Shown one piece after another: positions 11,602 to 20,606 of a stretch of 64,000 bases of DNA (position 1 is the stretch's first letter; each line of letters opens with the position of its first letter). The notes under the pieces were generated by a model. That model was not told where the DNA came from. It saw nothing but the letters and a program-made list of their open reading frames with translations, and did no database searches. The stretch lies in NCBI RefSeq assembly GCF_002000025.1, contig NZ_MUZV01000007.1:62001-126000 (forward strand), given 5' to 3'. The position numbers and the translations under genes are program-made. The stretch comes from Cognaticolwellia aestuarii. Its GTDB lineage: Bacteria > Pseudomonadota > Gammaproteobacteria > Enterobacterales > Alteromonadaceae.

Positions 11602-12975
11602 TTAGTCCTCTCTAAACGCTTCTGCAGTGAGGTGGTGGCGATTCAGTAGTTTGTAAAATTCGGTACGATTTCTTTGCGCTATTTTAGCTGCTTGTGAAAC
11701 ATTTCCTGCCGTGATCCTCAATAACTTGGCGAGATAATCACGTTCAAACTTATCTCTAGCTTGGACAAATGACGGTAAAATAGTGGTTTTATCGCGTAAA
11801 GCATTTTTCACTAGCATTTCACTGATAATTGGCTCTGTTGATAACGCGACTGTTTGCTCGACAACATTTTGTAATTGTCTGATATTGCCCGGCCAAGCAG
11901 CACTGATCAGGGCCTCCATAGCCTCTTGTGAAAAACCTGAAATATTAATGTCTGTTTGCTCTGTTGATTTACTCAAAAAATACTGAGCGAGTAAGGGAAT
12001 ATCCTCTCTGCGCTCAGACAGTGGCGGTAACTCAAGTTCAACAACATTTAAGCGATAATATAAATCTTCACGAAAGGTTTTATCTATGATGGCTTGCTGT
12101 AAATTTTTATGGGTAGCAGAAATAATTCGAACATCGATTTTTACTGATTGTGTACTGCCGACCGGGCGAACTTCACGTTCTTGTAAGACACGCAGTAGTT
12201 TTACCTGAAAGCTCATCGGCATATCGCCAATTTCATCTAAAAATAATGTCCCGCCATCGGTTGCCTGAAATAGGCCGGTATGATTTTTTTCAGCACCAGT
12301 AAACGCGCCTTTACTATGACCAAATAGTTCAGATTCAAGTAATTGTTCAGGAATAGCCGCACAATTAATTGCGGTAAATTTTTCTTGGTGGCGAGGGCTT
12401 GCTAAATGAATGGCTCTTGCTAACAGCTCTTTACCTGTACCGCTTTGGCTTTGTATAAGTAAGCTAAAGTCGCTTTTTGCTACTTGTTTACTTTGCTGTA
12501 AGAGCGACTCCATAATGGTACTTCGGCTGATGATTTGTTCACGCCATTGATTATCTATTTGGCTATGGTTTAACTCTGCAGGTTGAAGCCGAATAGCTTG
12601 TTGCACTATATCTAATAGCTCTTTACTTTCAAATGGCTTAGTGAGAAAACTGAAAACCCCTTGCTTTGTGGCATTTATTGCATCAGGAATTGTACCGTGT
12701 GCCGTCATAATGATAACCGGAATATGGGGGTGTTTAGCGCGAATTTGTTCAAATAGTGCCATGCCGTCCATACCTTCCATTTTTAGGTCGCTGATCACTA
12801 ACTGAGGATGAAAGCTTTCTAATCGTCCTAATGCTATTTTGGCATTTTTTGCTGACTCTACTTGATAGCCTGCCGCAGACAAACGAATACCCAGTAAGCG
12901 TAATAGGCTTGGATCGTCATCAACGATAAGAACTTTACTATCGATTGTCATTTTAGGCGGAGTAGGATTATTCAT
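11602..12975 (-). CDS. glrR: sigma-54-dependent response regulator GlrR (QseF)
   Basis: An NtrC-type regulator: receiver domain (about 14-125) with the phosphate-accepting Asp in LVISDLKMEGMDG, AAA+ domain with Walker A SQSGTGKE and the sigma-54 contact loop GAFTGA, and a C-terminal Fis-type helix-turn-helix (GNVSQAAKIAQRNRTEFYKLL). The frame extends six codons upstream to ATG 12993, but the ATG at 12975 has a better ribosome site (GAGAAAA), so that start is preferred, giving 457 residues. It lies third in glrK-qseG-glrR. In enterobacteria GlrR binds TGTC-N10-GACA sites and activates sigma-54 promoters such as glmY. Two such sites lie upstream of the EF-hand gene at 15445. Confidence 0.92.
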   Translation of the reverse strand: MNNPTPPKMTIDSKVLIVDDDPSLLRLLGIRLSAAGYQVESAKNAKIALGRLESFHPQLVISDLKMEGMDGMALFEQIRAKHPHIPVIIMTAHGTIPDAINATKQGVFSFLTKPFESKELLDIVQQAIRLQPAELNHSQIDNQWREQIISRSTIMESLLQQSKQVAKSDFSLLIQSQSGTGKELLARAIHLASPRHQEKFTAINCAAIPEQLLESELFGHSKGAFTGAEKNHTGLFQATDGGTLFLDEIGDMPMSFQVKLLRVLQEREVRPVGSTQSVKIDVRIISATHKNLQQAIIDKTFREDLYYRLNVVELELPPLSERREDIPLLAQYFLSKSTEQTDINISGFSQEAMEALISAAWPGNIRQLQNVVEQTVALSTEPIISEMLVKNALRDKTTILPSFVQARDKFERDYLAKLLRITAGNVSQAAKIAQRNRTEFYKLLNRHHLTAEAFRED

Positions 12976-13029
12976 GGTTTTTTCTCGATACATTGACGAC
13001 TAAAATTGCATAGGCAATTTATTTAAAGG

Positions 13030-13578
13030 CTATTGCTCTCTTTTATCGATAGCTTGTTCAATATTTTTCAATTGTTTAATGATTTGTTCTAACAATTGCA
13101 CTTGTTCAACTAATTGTTGTTGCTGTTCAAGTGCTTGTTTTTTTTGCGCTTGTTGTTGGGCTAATAAGCGATTTCTCATCAATAAACGTTGATTTAATTG
13201 ATCACGTAATAAGGTAATAAAGGCTTGCTCGCTTGGGTTAATATGAGCAAAAGCTGCGTTGTCCCCTTCCGTTTTAAGTTGGTTTAGCAGTGCTTTAGCA
13301 TTGAAGCTATTATAGATAGGTGACTTAGGTAAGCTGTAAAGTAAAAGCAATTTAATTTGTGGATCATAGGTGTCGTACTCAAAAGAAGGAGGTTGTTGTG
13401 CTGCATATGTTTGCTGTTTTTCTACTTCTTCAGCTAATTGTTGTGGACTCAGTTGTTGAAGTGTTAAGTAGTACTCACCATAAGTTGTATTTACTGTGGT
13501 GAGTTGGCACGCAGATAATAACAGTAGCGCGGTACATAAAAGTAATGCCTTTTGAGTAAACAGGTGCAGCTTGAGCAT
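13030..13578 (-). CDS. qseG: QseG-like lipoprotein of the GlrK/GlrR system
   Basis: A 182-residue lipoprotein with signal peptide and lipobox LLSAC at about residue 24. The rest is strongly helical, and the last 70 residues are a glutamine-rich coiled coil (QQAQKKQALEQQQQLVEQ). It starts in a TAATG overlap with the glrK stop, the position occupied by QseG between glrK and glrR in enterobacteria, where the lipoprotein interacts with the kinase. Sequence similarity is low for this family; the assignment rests on position, length and lipobox. Confidence 0.75.
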   Translation of the reverse strand: MLKLHLFTQKALLLCTALLLLSACQLTTVNTTYGEYYLTLQQLSPQQLAEEVEKQQTYAAQQPPSFEYDTYDPQIKLLLLYSLPKSPIYNSFNAKALLNQLKTEGDNAAFAHINPSEQAFITLLRDQLNQRLLMRNRLLAQQQAQKKQALEQQQQLVEQVQLLEQIIKQLKNIEQAIDKREQ

Positions 13579-15086
13579 TAGACTTGTTTCTCCTGACGAA
13601 AAGCGCGCGGCAAAGTTATTTTCATGTGAGTTCCTGTTTGATTGCCTTGTGGGGATATCAGTTCAATACTGCCATTGAGGCGTAATAATAACTCTTTAAC
13701 TATGGTTAAACCAAGGCCGCTGCCTTTGATAGCGCTGTTTTTCGGTGGTGTTCCTTGATAAAAAGCATCAAATATTTTGTCTTGCTCCTCTGGAGGGATG
13801 CCGACGCCCTGATCGTTAATTAAAATTTGTAATTGCTGGTTAGCAAGGGCTGTTGAAATTTCGATTGTGCCGTCATCTGGAGAATACTTTATTGCATTGG
13901 ACAGTATATTATCGAGAATAACCGCTATTTGTTTACGGTTACTAACAATAAATACATTGCCAATTGTTTGGTTTAAGATAATTTTCTTTCGTTTTATGTC
14001 GAGTTTTCGTTCTGCTAATACTTGAGATATAACCTCGTCAATAGCCATTGACTCCGAATCTTGTAAGCTGGTTGAGTCGAGGACAATATTAAAGTCGAGT
14101 AAATCTTCAATATGTTTTTGTAAACGAAAAACACTGTCTTTAATGATGTGAGATATTTCCTGTTGCTCGGCATTTAACTCACCAACACTATTATCATAAA
14201 GCAATTCAGTACCTTCTCTAATTGCAGCCAGTGGTGTTTTTAGCTCATGTGAAATATGTCGAATGAAGCTCGATTTTTGCAACTCTAAAGCTTGTAAACG
14301 TGTGCGCATACTTTCTAGTGCTTGTGCTATTTCTTGAATTTCTGGTGAGCCTGTTACGTTAATCTTATGATCAAAATTGCCTTGCTGTAGGCGAAATATA
14401 TTGTGGGTTAATTTTTTTAGTGGGCTGGTGATTAAGTAAATAAATAGTGCTGCGATCAGCAAGCTAACAGGAATAATAATTAAGCTTTGGAGCATCATTT
14501 CGTGCGTAGTTTTTGCTGCATTTCTTATATTGGTGATATGGTGGGTATTAAGTTCATTACTACGCTGAACTATTTGCTCATAAATCTGGCTTAATGTACT
14601 AAACTTATGCTGTATTGGTTTTATTATTGTACTGTCTGTTGGAGATTTTTGCTCTGCTGATGGCATAGTCTGTTCAATTAATATAGTAATTGTTTGCGCA
14701 TATTTATTGACCAATTCTCGCAGTTTTTGGTCTGGATTAGTGGCAATTAATTGTTGAGTTAAGTACAATATCTGACGGCTTTGTTCGTGATAGTTACTTG
14801 CTAATGTGGGATCTCGAAGTACTAAATATTGTGAGGCACTTCGTTCCATTTTAATTTGGCTGCTTTTTAAAAACTGCTGGTTATCGAGTATGTTTGCTAT
14901 ATTAGTAATAGCATTTTCACTTTTTTTTGCGAGTGTATTAACCTGCGATGCACCAAATATTAGTGTCGTAACTAAAGGTAAGGAAACTAAACTAAAACCT
15001 AGAAAAGTTAATGATTTTATTGATAAATTTTTTACCGAGAAGTGCTTCGTTTTCACTTTTAACGTCGGTTTTATTGGGTTAATCAC
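13578..15086 (-). CDS. glrK: sensor histidine kinase GlrK (QseE)
   Basis: A 502-residue kinase with two membrane helices (about 28-50 and 200-222) bounding a periplasmic helical sensor. A HAMP domain, the HisKA dimerisation helix with the phospho-acceptor His in RHISHELKTPL, and an ATPase domain with N, G1 (NDQGVGIPP) and G2 (GSGLGLTIV) boxes follow. The start codon is GTG with only a distant ribosome site. It phosphorylates GlrR and probably reports envelope stress. The intergenic region upstream is shared with the EF-hand gene on the other strand. Confidence 0.9.
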   Translation of the reverse strand: MINPIKPTLKVKTKHFSVKNLSIKSLTFLGFSLVSLPLVTTLIFGASQVNTLAKKSENAITNIANILDNQQFLKSSQIKMERSASQYLVLRDPTLASNYHEQSRQILYLTQQLIATNPDQKLRELVNKYAQTITILIEQTMPSAEQKSPTDSTIIKPIQHKFSTLSQIYEQIVQRSNELNTHHITNIRNAAKTTHEMMLQSLIIIPVSLLIAALFIYLITSPLKKLTHNIFRLQQGNFDHKINVTGSPEIQEIAQALESMRTRLQALELQKSSFIRHISHELKTPLAAIREGTELLYDNSVGELNAEQQEISHIIKDSVFRLQKHIEDLLDFNIVLDSTSLQDSESMAIDEVISQVLAERKLDIKRKKIILNQTIGNVFIVSNRKQIAVILDNILSNAIKYSPDDGTIEISTALANQQLQILINDQGVGIPPEEQDKIFDAFYQGTPPKNSAIKGSGLGLTIVKELLLRLNGSIELISPQGNQTGTHMKITLPRAFRQEKQV

Positions 15087-15158
15087 AACGCGTACAGCGA
15101 CCTTTTTTATTATTGAGAGCGATGTTAGTGTTAGCTAAAAATTAATAAAAAACAATAC

Positions 15159-15176
15159 TGTCTCAATTTGGAGACA
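15159..15176. promoter_or_regulatory. GlrR-type operator, distal site
   Basis: TGTCTCAATTTGGAGACA is an exact match to TGTC-N10-GACA, with a 6-bp perfect dyad TGTCTC/GAGACA. It lies 73 bp upstream of glrK and about 200 bp upstream of the predicted sigma-54 start site for the EF-hand gene, a usual distance for an upstream activator site. Confidence 0.65.
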
Positions 15177-15279
15177 TTGATGAACTTGTTTTTTAATTAG
15201 ATTAAGTTTTTGTTTTTTAATGTTATTTTTGTTTTTTTTAGGTGATGGGTAAGCAATAAAAAAATTTTCCAATCAATGC

Positions 15280-15297
15280 TGTCGCTAATAAGTGACA
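15280..15297. promoter_or_regulatory. GlrR-type operator, proximal site
   Basis: TGTCGCTAATAAGTGACA is a second exact TGTC-N10-GACA match, centred about 88 bp upstream of the predicted sigma-54 start site. The AT-rich run between the two sites (15180-15245) could bend or bind IHF. Confidence 0.65.
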
Positions 15298-15349
15298 TGC
15301 TTTGAGAGGCTTTTTGCTTTAAATCCTTTTAAATCAATTGGTTACATTT

Positions 15350-15367
15350 TTGGCATGACGTGTGCTA
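15350..15367 (+). promoter_or_regulatory. sigma-54 promoter for the EF-hand gene
   Basis: TTGGCATGACGTGTGCTA has GG at -24 (15352-15353) and GC at -12 (15364-15365) with the required 12-bp offset. It agrees with TTGGCACG-N4-TTGC except for two positions. Transcription would start near 15377, 68 nt before the ATG at 15445. Confidence 0.65.
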
Positions 15368-15444
15368 TGTGTTAGTTGTATGTGGCACTAGCCATGGTCG
15401 GCATGTTCATTGATGTGCTATTAATCAATTAAAAGGGTTCAAAC

Positions 15445-15750
15445 ATGAAAAATATTAGCTTAAAAACGTTGTCAATTACTGTAGTTGTAGCCTCACTTGC
15501 TTCTAATTTTGTTTTCGCTAGCAATGATATGAGTAAGGCTTCACTTAAAGTAGAGCAACCAGTATCATCTTTTTCACAATTAATCTCAGATTATGATACG
15601 GATAAAAATAACACGTTGAGCATAAAAGAATTAGCTGAAAACGATAAGTTAGCAAAAGCTTTTGAACAACTTGATGTTAACGGCGATAAAGAAATTAGCG
15701 AAGAAGAATTTAACCAGTATCTAGATAAAATGAAAAAATCTTTGACCTAG
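15445..15750 (+). CDS. secreted EF-hand calcium-binding protein
   Basis: A 101-residue protein with a Sec signal peptide (cleavage near VFA-SN, residue 25) and two EF-hand loops: DYDTDKNNTLSIKE and DVNGDKEISEEE. Both have Asp/Asn at positions 1, 3 and 5 and Glu near position 12. It would be a small periplasmic or secreted calcium-binding protein. A good AAGGG ribosome site precedes the ATG. It appears to be a single-gene transcript: a sigma-54 promoter and two GlrR-type sites lie upstream and a 15-bp-stem terminator follows. Its role is unknown; the wiring suggests envelope stress or divalent-cation sensing. Confidence 0.85.
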   Translation: MKNISLKTLSITVVVASLASNFVFASNDMSKASLKVEQPVSSFSQLISDYDTDKNNTLSIKELAENDKLAKAFEQLDVNGDKEISEEEFNQYLDKMKKSLT

Positions 15751-15784
15751 ATATTGCCATTATGAGTGAATAACTCTACAGATT

Positions 15785-15826
15785 GCCGACTATTAAGTAT
15801 GTGTTTTACTTAATAGTCGGCGTTTT
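15785..15826 (+). terminator. strong terminator of the EF-hand gene
   Basis: GCCGACTATTAAGTA and TACTTAATAGTCGGC form a perfect 15-bp stem around a 7-nt loop, followed by GTTTT. Confidence 0.8.
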
Positions 15827-15847
15827 ACATTGTATACAAGGTCTAAT

Positions 15848-16198
15848 ATGAATAACCAGCCCCCCTCAAAGACTTTATCTCGTTATGTACAAATTGATAA
15901 ATGGATTTTTGAAGTGAAATCTATACGCGCAATCCGTGTTGATGATTTTGGTAAGCCTTATTCCGCGGTTGCTAATATTGCCTTAAATGGAAATAGTGCG
16001 TATATCGATGGCTTACTGACCAGGGAAGAAGAAGACTTTGCACGTGAAGATTATCAAACCTTTGTTAAAATGAGCCAGCAACTGGGTTTAGAAAGTGTTA
16101 ATTTTGATCGTTTTAAGCAACGAAAAAGAGTATCTGACGTTGTTAAAGTGCCAGCCTCAGGTTGTGTTAAGCCAGCCTTGAAATTAGTAAAAGTTTAA
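15848..16198 (+). CDS. conserved hypothetical protein
   Basis: A 116-residue soluble protein that I cannot assign. Its first half has a beta-rich pattern (YVQIDKWIFEVKSIRAIRVD followed by AVANIALNGNSAYIDG), then an acidic helix (TREEEDFAREDYQTFV) and a basic tail. The frame is open six codons further upstream, but the ATG at 15848 has an AAGG ribosome site 6 nt away and is the likelier start. There is no signal peptide or membrane segment. It lies between the EF-hand terminator and the FAH-family gene and may be co-transcribed with the latter. Confidence 0.65.
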   Translation: MNNQPPSKTLSRYVQIDKWIFEVKSIRAIRVDDFGKPYSAVANIALNGNSAYIDGLLTREEEDFAREDYQTFVKMSQQLGLESVNFDRFKQRKRVSDVVKVPASGCVKPALKLVKV

Positions 16199-16241
16199 GT
16201 TTTATATACTGACTATAAATGCATGGTGACAAAGGTTATAA

Positions 16242-16853
16242 ATGCGATCGGTTAAATTAGATAATAATGACATCACACCCTCCAAGATAGTGTGCGTAGG
16301 GCGAAATTATGCAAATCACATCAGTGAATTAGGTAATGAAATTCCTGATAATATGGTGATATTTCTTAAACCTAACAGCGCTATAGGCCATCAATTGCGC
16401 TCGTATCATCAAGAAACATTACATTATGAAGCCGAGCTTTGCTTTATCTATCAAAAAGGTCGTTTTTCTGCTGTTGCTATTGGTTTAGATCTTACTAAGC
16501 GGGCTTTACAATCTAATTTGAAAGCGAAAGGCTTACCGTGGGAACGTGCTAAGGCTTTTACAGATTCAGCACTTTTTAGCGACTTTGTATCTTTAGATAC
16601 TATTGATGATGAATTAGCATTAGCGTTATTAGTTAATGGTGAAACTCGTCAAGCAGGCACTGTTGCCATGATGCTGCATTCACCGCAAGCAATATTAAAA
16701 GAAATTCAGTCTTTTATTGAATTAGAAGACGGCGATATTGTTATGACGGGTACACCTGCAGGTGTTGGAGAGATAGTCACGGGTGATATTTTTGCAGGGC
16801 AAGTACGTACGCGTGAACATGTTCTGGTAAGTAAACAATGGCAAGCAATTTAG
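16242..16853 (+). CDS. fumarylacetoacetate hydrolase (FAH) family protein
   Basis: A 203-residue FAH-fold protein similar in size to E. coli YcgM. The metal site residues are seen in HYEAELCF (Glu-x-Glu) and IGLDLTKR (Asp), with the catalytic-loop lysine in RAKAFTDSA and the late MTGTPAGVG motif. Members of this group hydrolyse or decarboxylate acylpyruvates and oxaloacetate; the substrate here cannot be told from sequence. The ATG has only a weak ribosome site. Confidence 0.85.
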   Translation: MRSVKLDNNDITPSKIVCVGRNYANHISELGNEIPDNMVIFLKPNSAIGHQLRSYHQETLHYEAELCFIYQKGRFSAVAIGLDLTKRALQSNLKAKGLPWERAKAFTDSALFSDFVSLDTIDDELALALLVNGETRQAGTVAMMLHSPQAILKEIQSFIELEDGDIVMTGTPAGVGEIVTGDIFAGQVRTREHVLVSKQWQAI

Positions 16854-16948
16854 TTTGTTATTAGAAATTTGAAATATGTGGTGGTTATAGTTATTTATTC
16901 TTTGAGCTATGCGATAATTGCCTAAAGCTAACAATTAAAACACCTCTT

Positions 16949-17176
16949 ATGAAACGTATTATCCTCTATACCATGAGTAATTGTCCTCATTGTCAAACGG
17001 CCAAGCGCTACCTTGAAGAAAAGAACATTCCTTTTCGTTTATGTAATGTTAAAACAGCGGCAGGACAAAAAGAGTTCGCTAAATTGAACTTACGTGGCGT
17101 ACCAGTATTAAAAGTGGGCGATCAAATCCTGAATGGTTTCAATATAAAAAGTTTTAATCAACTCTATAAAAGTTAA
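16949..17176 (+). CDS. glutaredoxin-family protein
   Basis: A 75-residue thioredoxin-fold protein with an N-terminal dithiol CPHC (residues 12-15), the cis-proline motif GVPVL, and NGFNIKSF in the glutathione-binding region. The short length matches GrxC-like or NrdH-like proteins. It probably reduces disulfides or mixed glutathione disulfides in the cytoplasm. The ribosome site is weak. Confidence 0.82.
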   Translation: MKRIILYTMSNCPHCQTAKRYLEEKNIPFRLCNVKTAAGQKEFAKLNLRGVPVLKVGDQILNGFNIKSFNQLYKS

Positions 17177-17430
17177 TTGGGTTAGCTGTAAAACTGTTTC
17201 GCCTTCGTTATTTGTTGATAGTTTTTCAATTTTTGAATAAGCAACACAAGTTATTAGTTATTTCATTGCTGATAATTGTAGGCTTATCATTATCACGCGC
17301 TAAATTCTACGAATAGGTGGAACGGTATTTAGTTCAATCTATGGTCATGCGTATGATTTTTAGTCGTTTATTGTTTTTTTTTGTGGTAGCGTAAGTATAA
17401 GTTTGAACGGATTTCTACTGCGGACACATT

Positions 17431-19290
17431 ATGAAAAAAGCTTTGCAAGCTTGTTATGCAACTTTACTCATACTCTTGTTAAGTTTTCCAATAGCAGCAT
17501 TGGCTGATAAGCGTGTTAACTTTATCGACATGGATCATGAAATATATCTTGAGCCATGGGGATCCTATCAAAAATTGATTGGTCTGCAGTCAGAGGCTGA
17601 ATCATACGATGAGCTAGACTACTTATGGTGGTTATTACGCAAAGCCCAGGCTGAAAATCTAGTTTATTTTTACGATGACTTTAGCCGAACAGTCAAGCAA
17701 GCTAATAACCTGGTTACAACGGATACCCCTCTAGCTATACAAGCGCGTTTAAGTTTATTTCAAGGCCTTATTGAACGAAGAAAAGGTGATTATAGTCGCT
17801 CTCAAGAAACGCTATCTAAAGCTTTAATTCAAGCTAAGGAAGCGCAATTAAGTCGTTTATATGTTTATGGTAAACAAGAGCTGGCTTATACCAAAACCTT
17901 GACCGAGTTGTTTGAAACATCACTGGTTGATATCCAAGAGGCTTATGTCGAAGCTTTTGCCTTGAAAGACCAGTTCTTGATTGCGTCAATAAATGAAACT
18001 TATGGCGCTATTTATGGTTATTTACATGACTATAAAAAATCGATCGAATATTATCAAAGAGCACTTGAAGCCTATCAAGCCTTGCAATACCCTGCGCATG
18101 TCGCAGAAGCCATTTATGGGCTAGCATCAACTTATCGTTACTGGGGAAAATATCAATTAGCTATTGAGTATTTTGAAAAGTACCAACAGCAAACGACTTA
18201 TACACCCAATTCAAATATTAGTTTCTTTTCTGCTTATGGCATTGGTATGACGATGGCTGAGCAGGGAGACTGCCTTGCTGCGATTAAGGTAATCGATGAA
18301 GCTTTAGCTATAAAAGGGATCGTTGATTACAACGCTGAGTTGTATAAACGTAAAGCGAGTTGTTTAATTTCCCTGGGTCGTTTTGCCGAGGCGGAAAGAG
18401 CACTTAACAGCGCAGCATCGATTTTTGCTGATATTCCAGAGCTGATTGGTACAAATTGGCAGCTTGAGGTAATAAAAATATCTGCTGAATTAGCCCATGC
18501 GCGTGGTCAGCATGATATCGGATATCGCTTGCTTGAGCACTATTATCGCCAGTATACCGATCTATTGTTAAAAAATTCCTCAAAAAGGTTGCTGAAAGTC
18601 AGAGCAAGTTTGGAGGTTGAACGCCAGAAAGTTGCCCAAGCATTGTCAGAAGAGCGTCAACAAGTCGAATCGCTTGAGCTAGAAAAGCGCCAAAGTAACG
18701 CAACTCAAGATATTTATTTTACTGTTTTTATTACCTGTGGGCTGTTAATTGTGTTACTCGTTATTATTGCGCAATATCGCAGTAATAGAAAAATGCACCT
18801 ATTAACGATAAAAGATCCATTATCTGGTTTGTTTAATCGTCGCTATATTTTTGATTACCTAGATAAAGCAGGATTAGCTGATAAATCAGAAAAAATGCAA
18901 ATGTCGATTATTTTAATCGATATTGATGATTTCAAAAAAATAAATGATAAATATGGCCATCCGGTTGGCGATGAGGTTATTTGTCAGGTGGCTGAAATCG
19001 GCAGCGATATCTTTCGTCAAGGTGATATTTTTGGTCGCATTGGTGGTGAAGAATTTATGTGTATTTTGCCACGGACAGACGTTAGCACAGCAAAGCAGAT
19101 CGCTGAACGCTTTTTATGTGCAATCAACCAGTCTACAGTCGTTAAAGGTCATCAAGATAAAGTCACGGTTAGTATTGGTATTTCGGCGCTATCACCGCAA
19201 TGTCATGATATTAAACAGCTTTATATTAATGCAGATCAAGCGCTCTACCAAGCCAAGCACTTTGGTAAAAATCAAATTAGTATTTTTTAA
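17431..19290 (+). CDS. TPR-sensor diguanylate cyclase
   Basis: A 619-residue membrane protein. A Sec signal peptide (about 1-25) is followed by a periplasmic array of tetratricopeptide repeats (about 80-390; for example GAIYGYLHDYKKSIEYYQRA and YGLASTYRYWGKYQLAIEYF). A coiled coil (about 395-425), one membrane helix (about 430-450) and a cytoplasmic GGDEF domain complete it. The active-site motif is GGEEF, so it should make cyclic di-GMP. No RxxD inhibitory site is obvious just before the motif. This layout is common in Alteromonadales. It stands alone on the plus strand. Confidence 0.9.
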   Translation: MKKALQACYATLLILLLSFPIAALADKRVNFIDMDHEIYLEPWGSYQKLIGLQSEAESYDELDYLWWLLRKAQAENLVYFYDDFSRTVKQANNLVTTDTPLAIQARLSLFQGLIERRKGDYSRSQETLSKALIQAKEAQLSRLYVYGKQELAYTKTLTELFETSLVDIQEAYVEAFALKDQFLIASINETYGAIYGYLHDYKKSIEYYQRALEAYQALQYPAHVAEAIYGLASTYRYWGKYQLAIEYFEKYQQQTTYTPNSNISFFSAYGIGMTMAEQGDCLAAIKVIDEALAIKGIVDYNAELYKRKASCLISLGRFAEAERALNSAASIFADIPELIGTNWQLEVIKISAELAHARGQHDIGYRLLEHYYRQYTDLLLKNSSKRLLKVRASLEVERQKVAQALSEERQQVESLELEKRQSNATQDIYFTVFITCGLLIVLLVIIAQYRSNRKMHLLTIKDPLSGLFNRRYIFDYLDKAGLADKSEKMQMSIILIDIDDFKKINDKYGHPVGDEVICQVAEIGSDIFRQGDIFGRIGGEEFMCILPRTDVSTAKQIAERFLCAINQSTVVKGHQDKVTVSIGISALSPQCHDIKQLYINADQALYQAKHFGKNQISIF

Positions 19291-19448
19291 TCCTAAACCC
19301 TCTTAGCGACGTATAGTGATATATAAATTAACTTGCTTGTTTAATATCTTAATAGCTATGAGTGAAAAAGAGAAATTAATCATCAAGATGCAAGGTCTGT
19401 TATTATTCAGCATCATACCCAAGATAAAAACCCAAGCACGTGCTCATT

Positions 19449-20552
19449 ATGAATAATTTTACTCAACTCGAAGTCGCTGTAATTTCTTACTTACAAGATT
19501 ATATCGAACAGCGGGGATTACGTGCATTAATTCATTTTGAATTAGAAGGTTGTTATCAATTACCGTTAGGTAAGCGTATCGATTATAAAAAGATTAATCA
19601 GAAATTATTGTATCTGGGTGTTGATGGCGAGGTAGTGGCAGAGTATTGGAGTAACCAGTGGGAATATGTATCACTTTTCAATGGCCAAAGCCCATTAAAA
19701 GAGGCGCATAATCTCAAGCAAGCGCTTTACTTGTTACCTAAAATTTTTGCCAGCCAAGGGGTCACGAATACTTTGATTAAGCCCGTTGTTTGGGCGGGGG
19801 ATTACGGTAAATTAGCCTTAGGGTGTAAAAATATTTTCAGTGCTGATAATCGGGCTGTACATATACCTAATGCGGTGCAAATTAACGTTAGTGTGCAAGA
19901 TAGTGCAGGGAATAACTTATTAGTTTCGGGGGATTTTGCAGAGCGGTTGCAGCAAAACTTTTTGCAGACAAGTTTAGCGTGTTGCTTAGTATATTTGCCT
20001 GAAGAAGAAGCTTTTGAGCGCTTATTGCTAAAGTCAAAATATGGTTTGGCAGATGAATTATGCTCACCAGTAGATATTTCTGGTGGTCATCAAGGTAGCA
20101 TTGCACTCTACCGAGATATTGGTAAACACAATCAAAAAATGGGTGTGGAGCCAGTAATTTATGATGATAAGCATAACGTTATTGTTAGTCATGAAAACTG
20201 GCATAAAACAGCACGTATTGAGCACAGGCTTGGCGCATCTAGTCAGCGTTACGACCCATATTTAAATGTCATTTATGCTTTATTAAATGTTATTGATACT
20301 ATCGACGGCATTATAAATGACGGGCCCTTAACGCCGGAGCTTAATAGCCAATTGCCTCGCTCGCTCTATGATCAGCAAACTGAGCAGGGGGCAATAACAT
20401 TGTTTGCTAATAATAACTGGTTCAGCGAAAGCATAGATAGAACCCTTAGCAGGGTGAAAGTTGATACTGACTTAGCTGCAACGTTAAGTATTGGCCAACA
20501 AGTAAAGCAAAATTATTTAACACAATTTCAACAGCGTAGTATTATTATTTAA
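19449..20552 (+). CDS. shortened glutamine-synthetase-like ligase beside ovoA
   Basis: The 367-residue product matches the catalytic half of glutamine synthetase. HFELEG (E34, E36, counting from a GTG at 19440) fits the E129/E131 metal site; AEYWSNQWEY (E68, E75) fits E212/E220; ARIEHRLG (E261, R263) fits E357/R359; YDPYL fits NPYL. Two differences stand out: the ~100-residue N-terminal beta-grasp domain that completes the neighbouring active site is missing, and metal ligand H269 appears replaced by Gln (Q147 in AVQINVS). A carboxylate-amine or gamma-glutamyl ligase role is inference. ATG 19449 is chosen over the GTG three codons earlier; neither has a good ribosome site. ovoA begins 54 bp downstream. 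Confidence 0.72.
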   Translation: MNNFTQLEVAVISYLQDYIEQRGLRALIHFELEGCYQLPLGKRIDYKKINQKLLYLGVDGEVVAEYWSNQWEYVSLFNGQSPLKEAHNLKQALYLLPKIFASQGVTNTLIKPVVWAGDYGKLALGCKNIFSADNRAVHIPNAVQINVSVQDSAGNNLLVSGDFAERLQQNFLQTSLACCLVYLPEEEAFERLLLKSKYGLADELCSPVDISGGHQGSIALYRDIGKHNQKMGVEPVIYDDKHNVIVSHENWHKTARIEHRLGASSQRYDPYLNVIYALLNVIDTIDGIINDGPLTPELNSQLPRSLYDQQTEQGAITLFANNNWFSESIDRTLSRVKVDTDLAATLSIGQQVKQNYLTQFQQRSIII

Positions 20553-20606
20553 TACGGCTAAAGTTGAAATAAAATTCAGCTCACAATAATAGCTAGTGAA
20601 AAGTAG

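Noticed and set aside
15381-15396. Second sigma-54-like TGGCAC in the EF-hand leader
   Set aside because: There is no GC at the correct -12 offset, unlike the element at 15350-15367.
15087-15444. glmY-like small RNA controlled by GlrR
   Set aside because: The sigma-54 element points straight into the EF-hand gene 68 nt downstream and there is no terminator in between, so a separate RNA gene is not supported.
18944-19306. 120-codon plus-strand frame inside the cyclase gene
   Set aside because: It overlaps the conserved GGDEF domain in another frame and has no family features.
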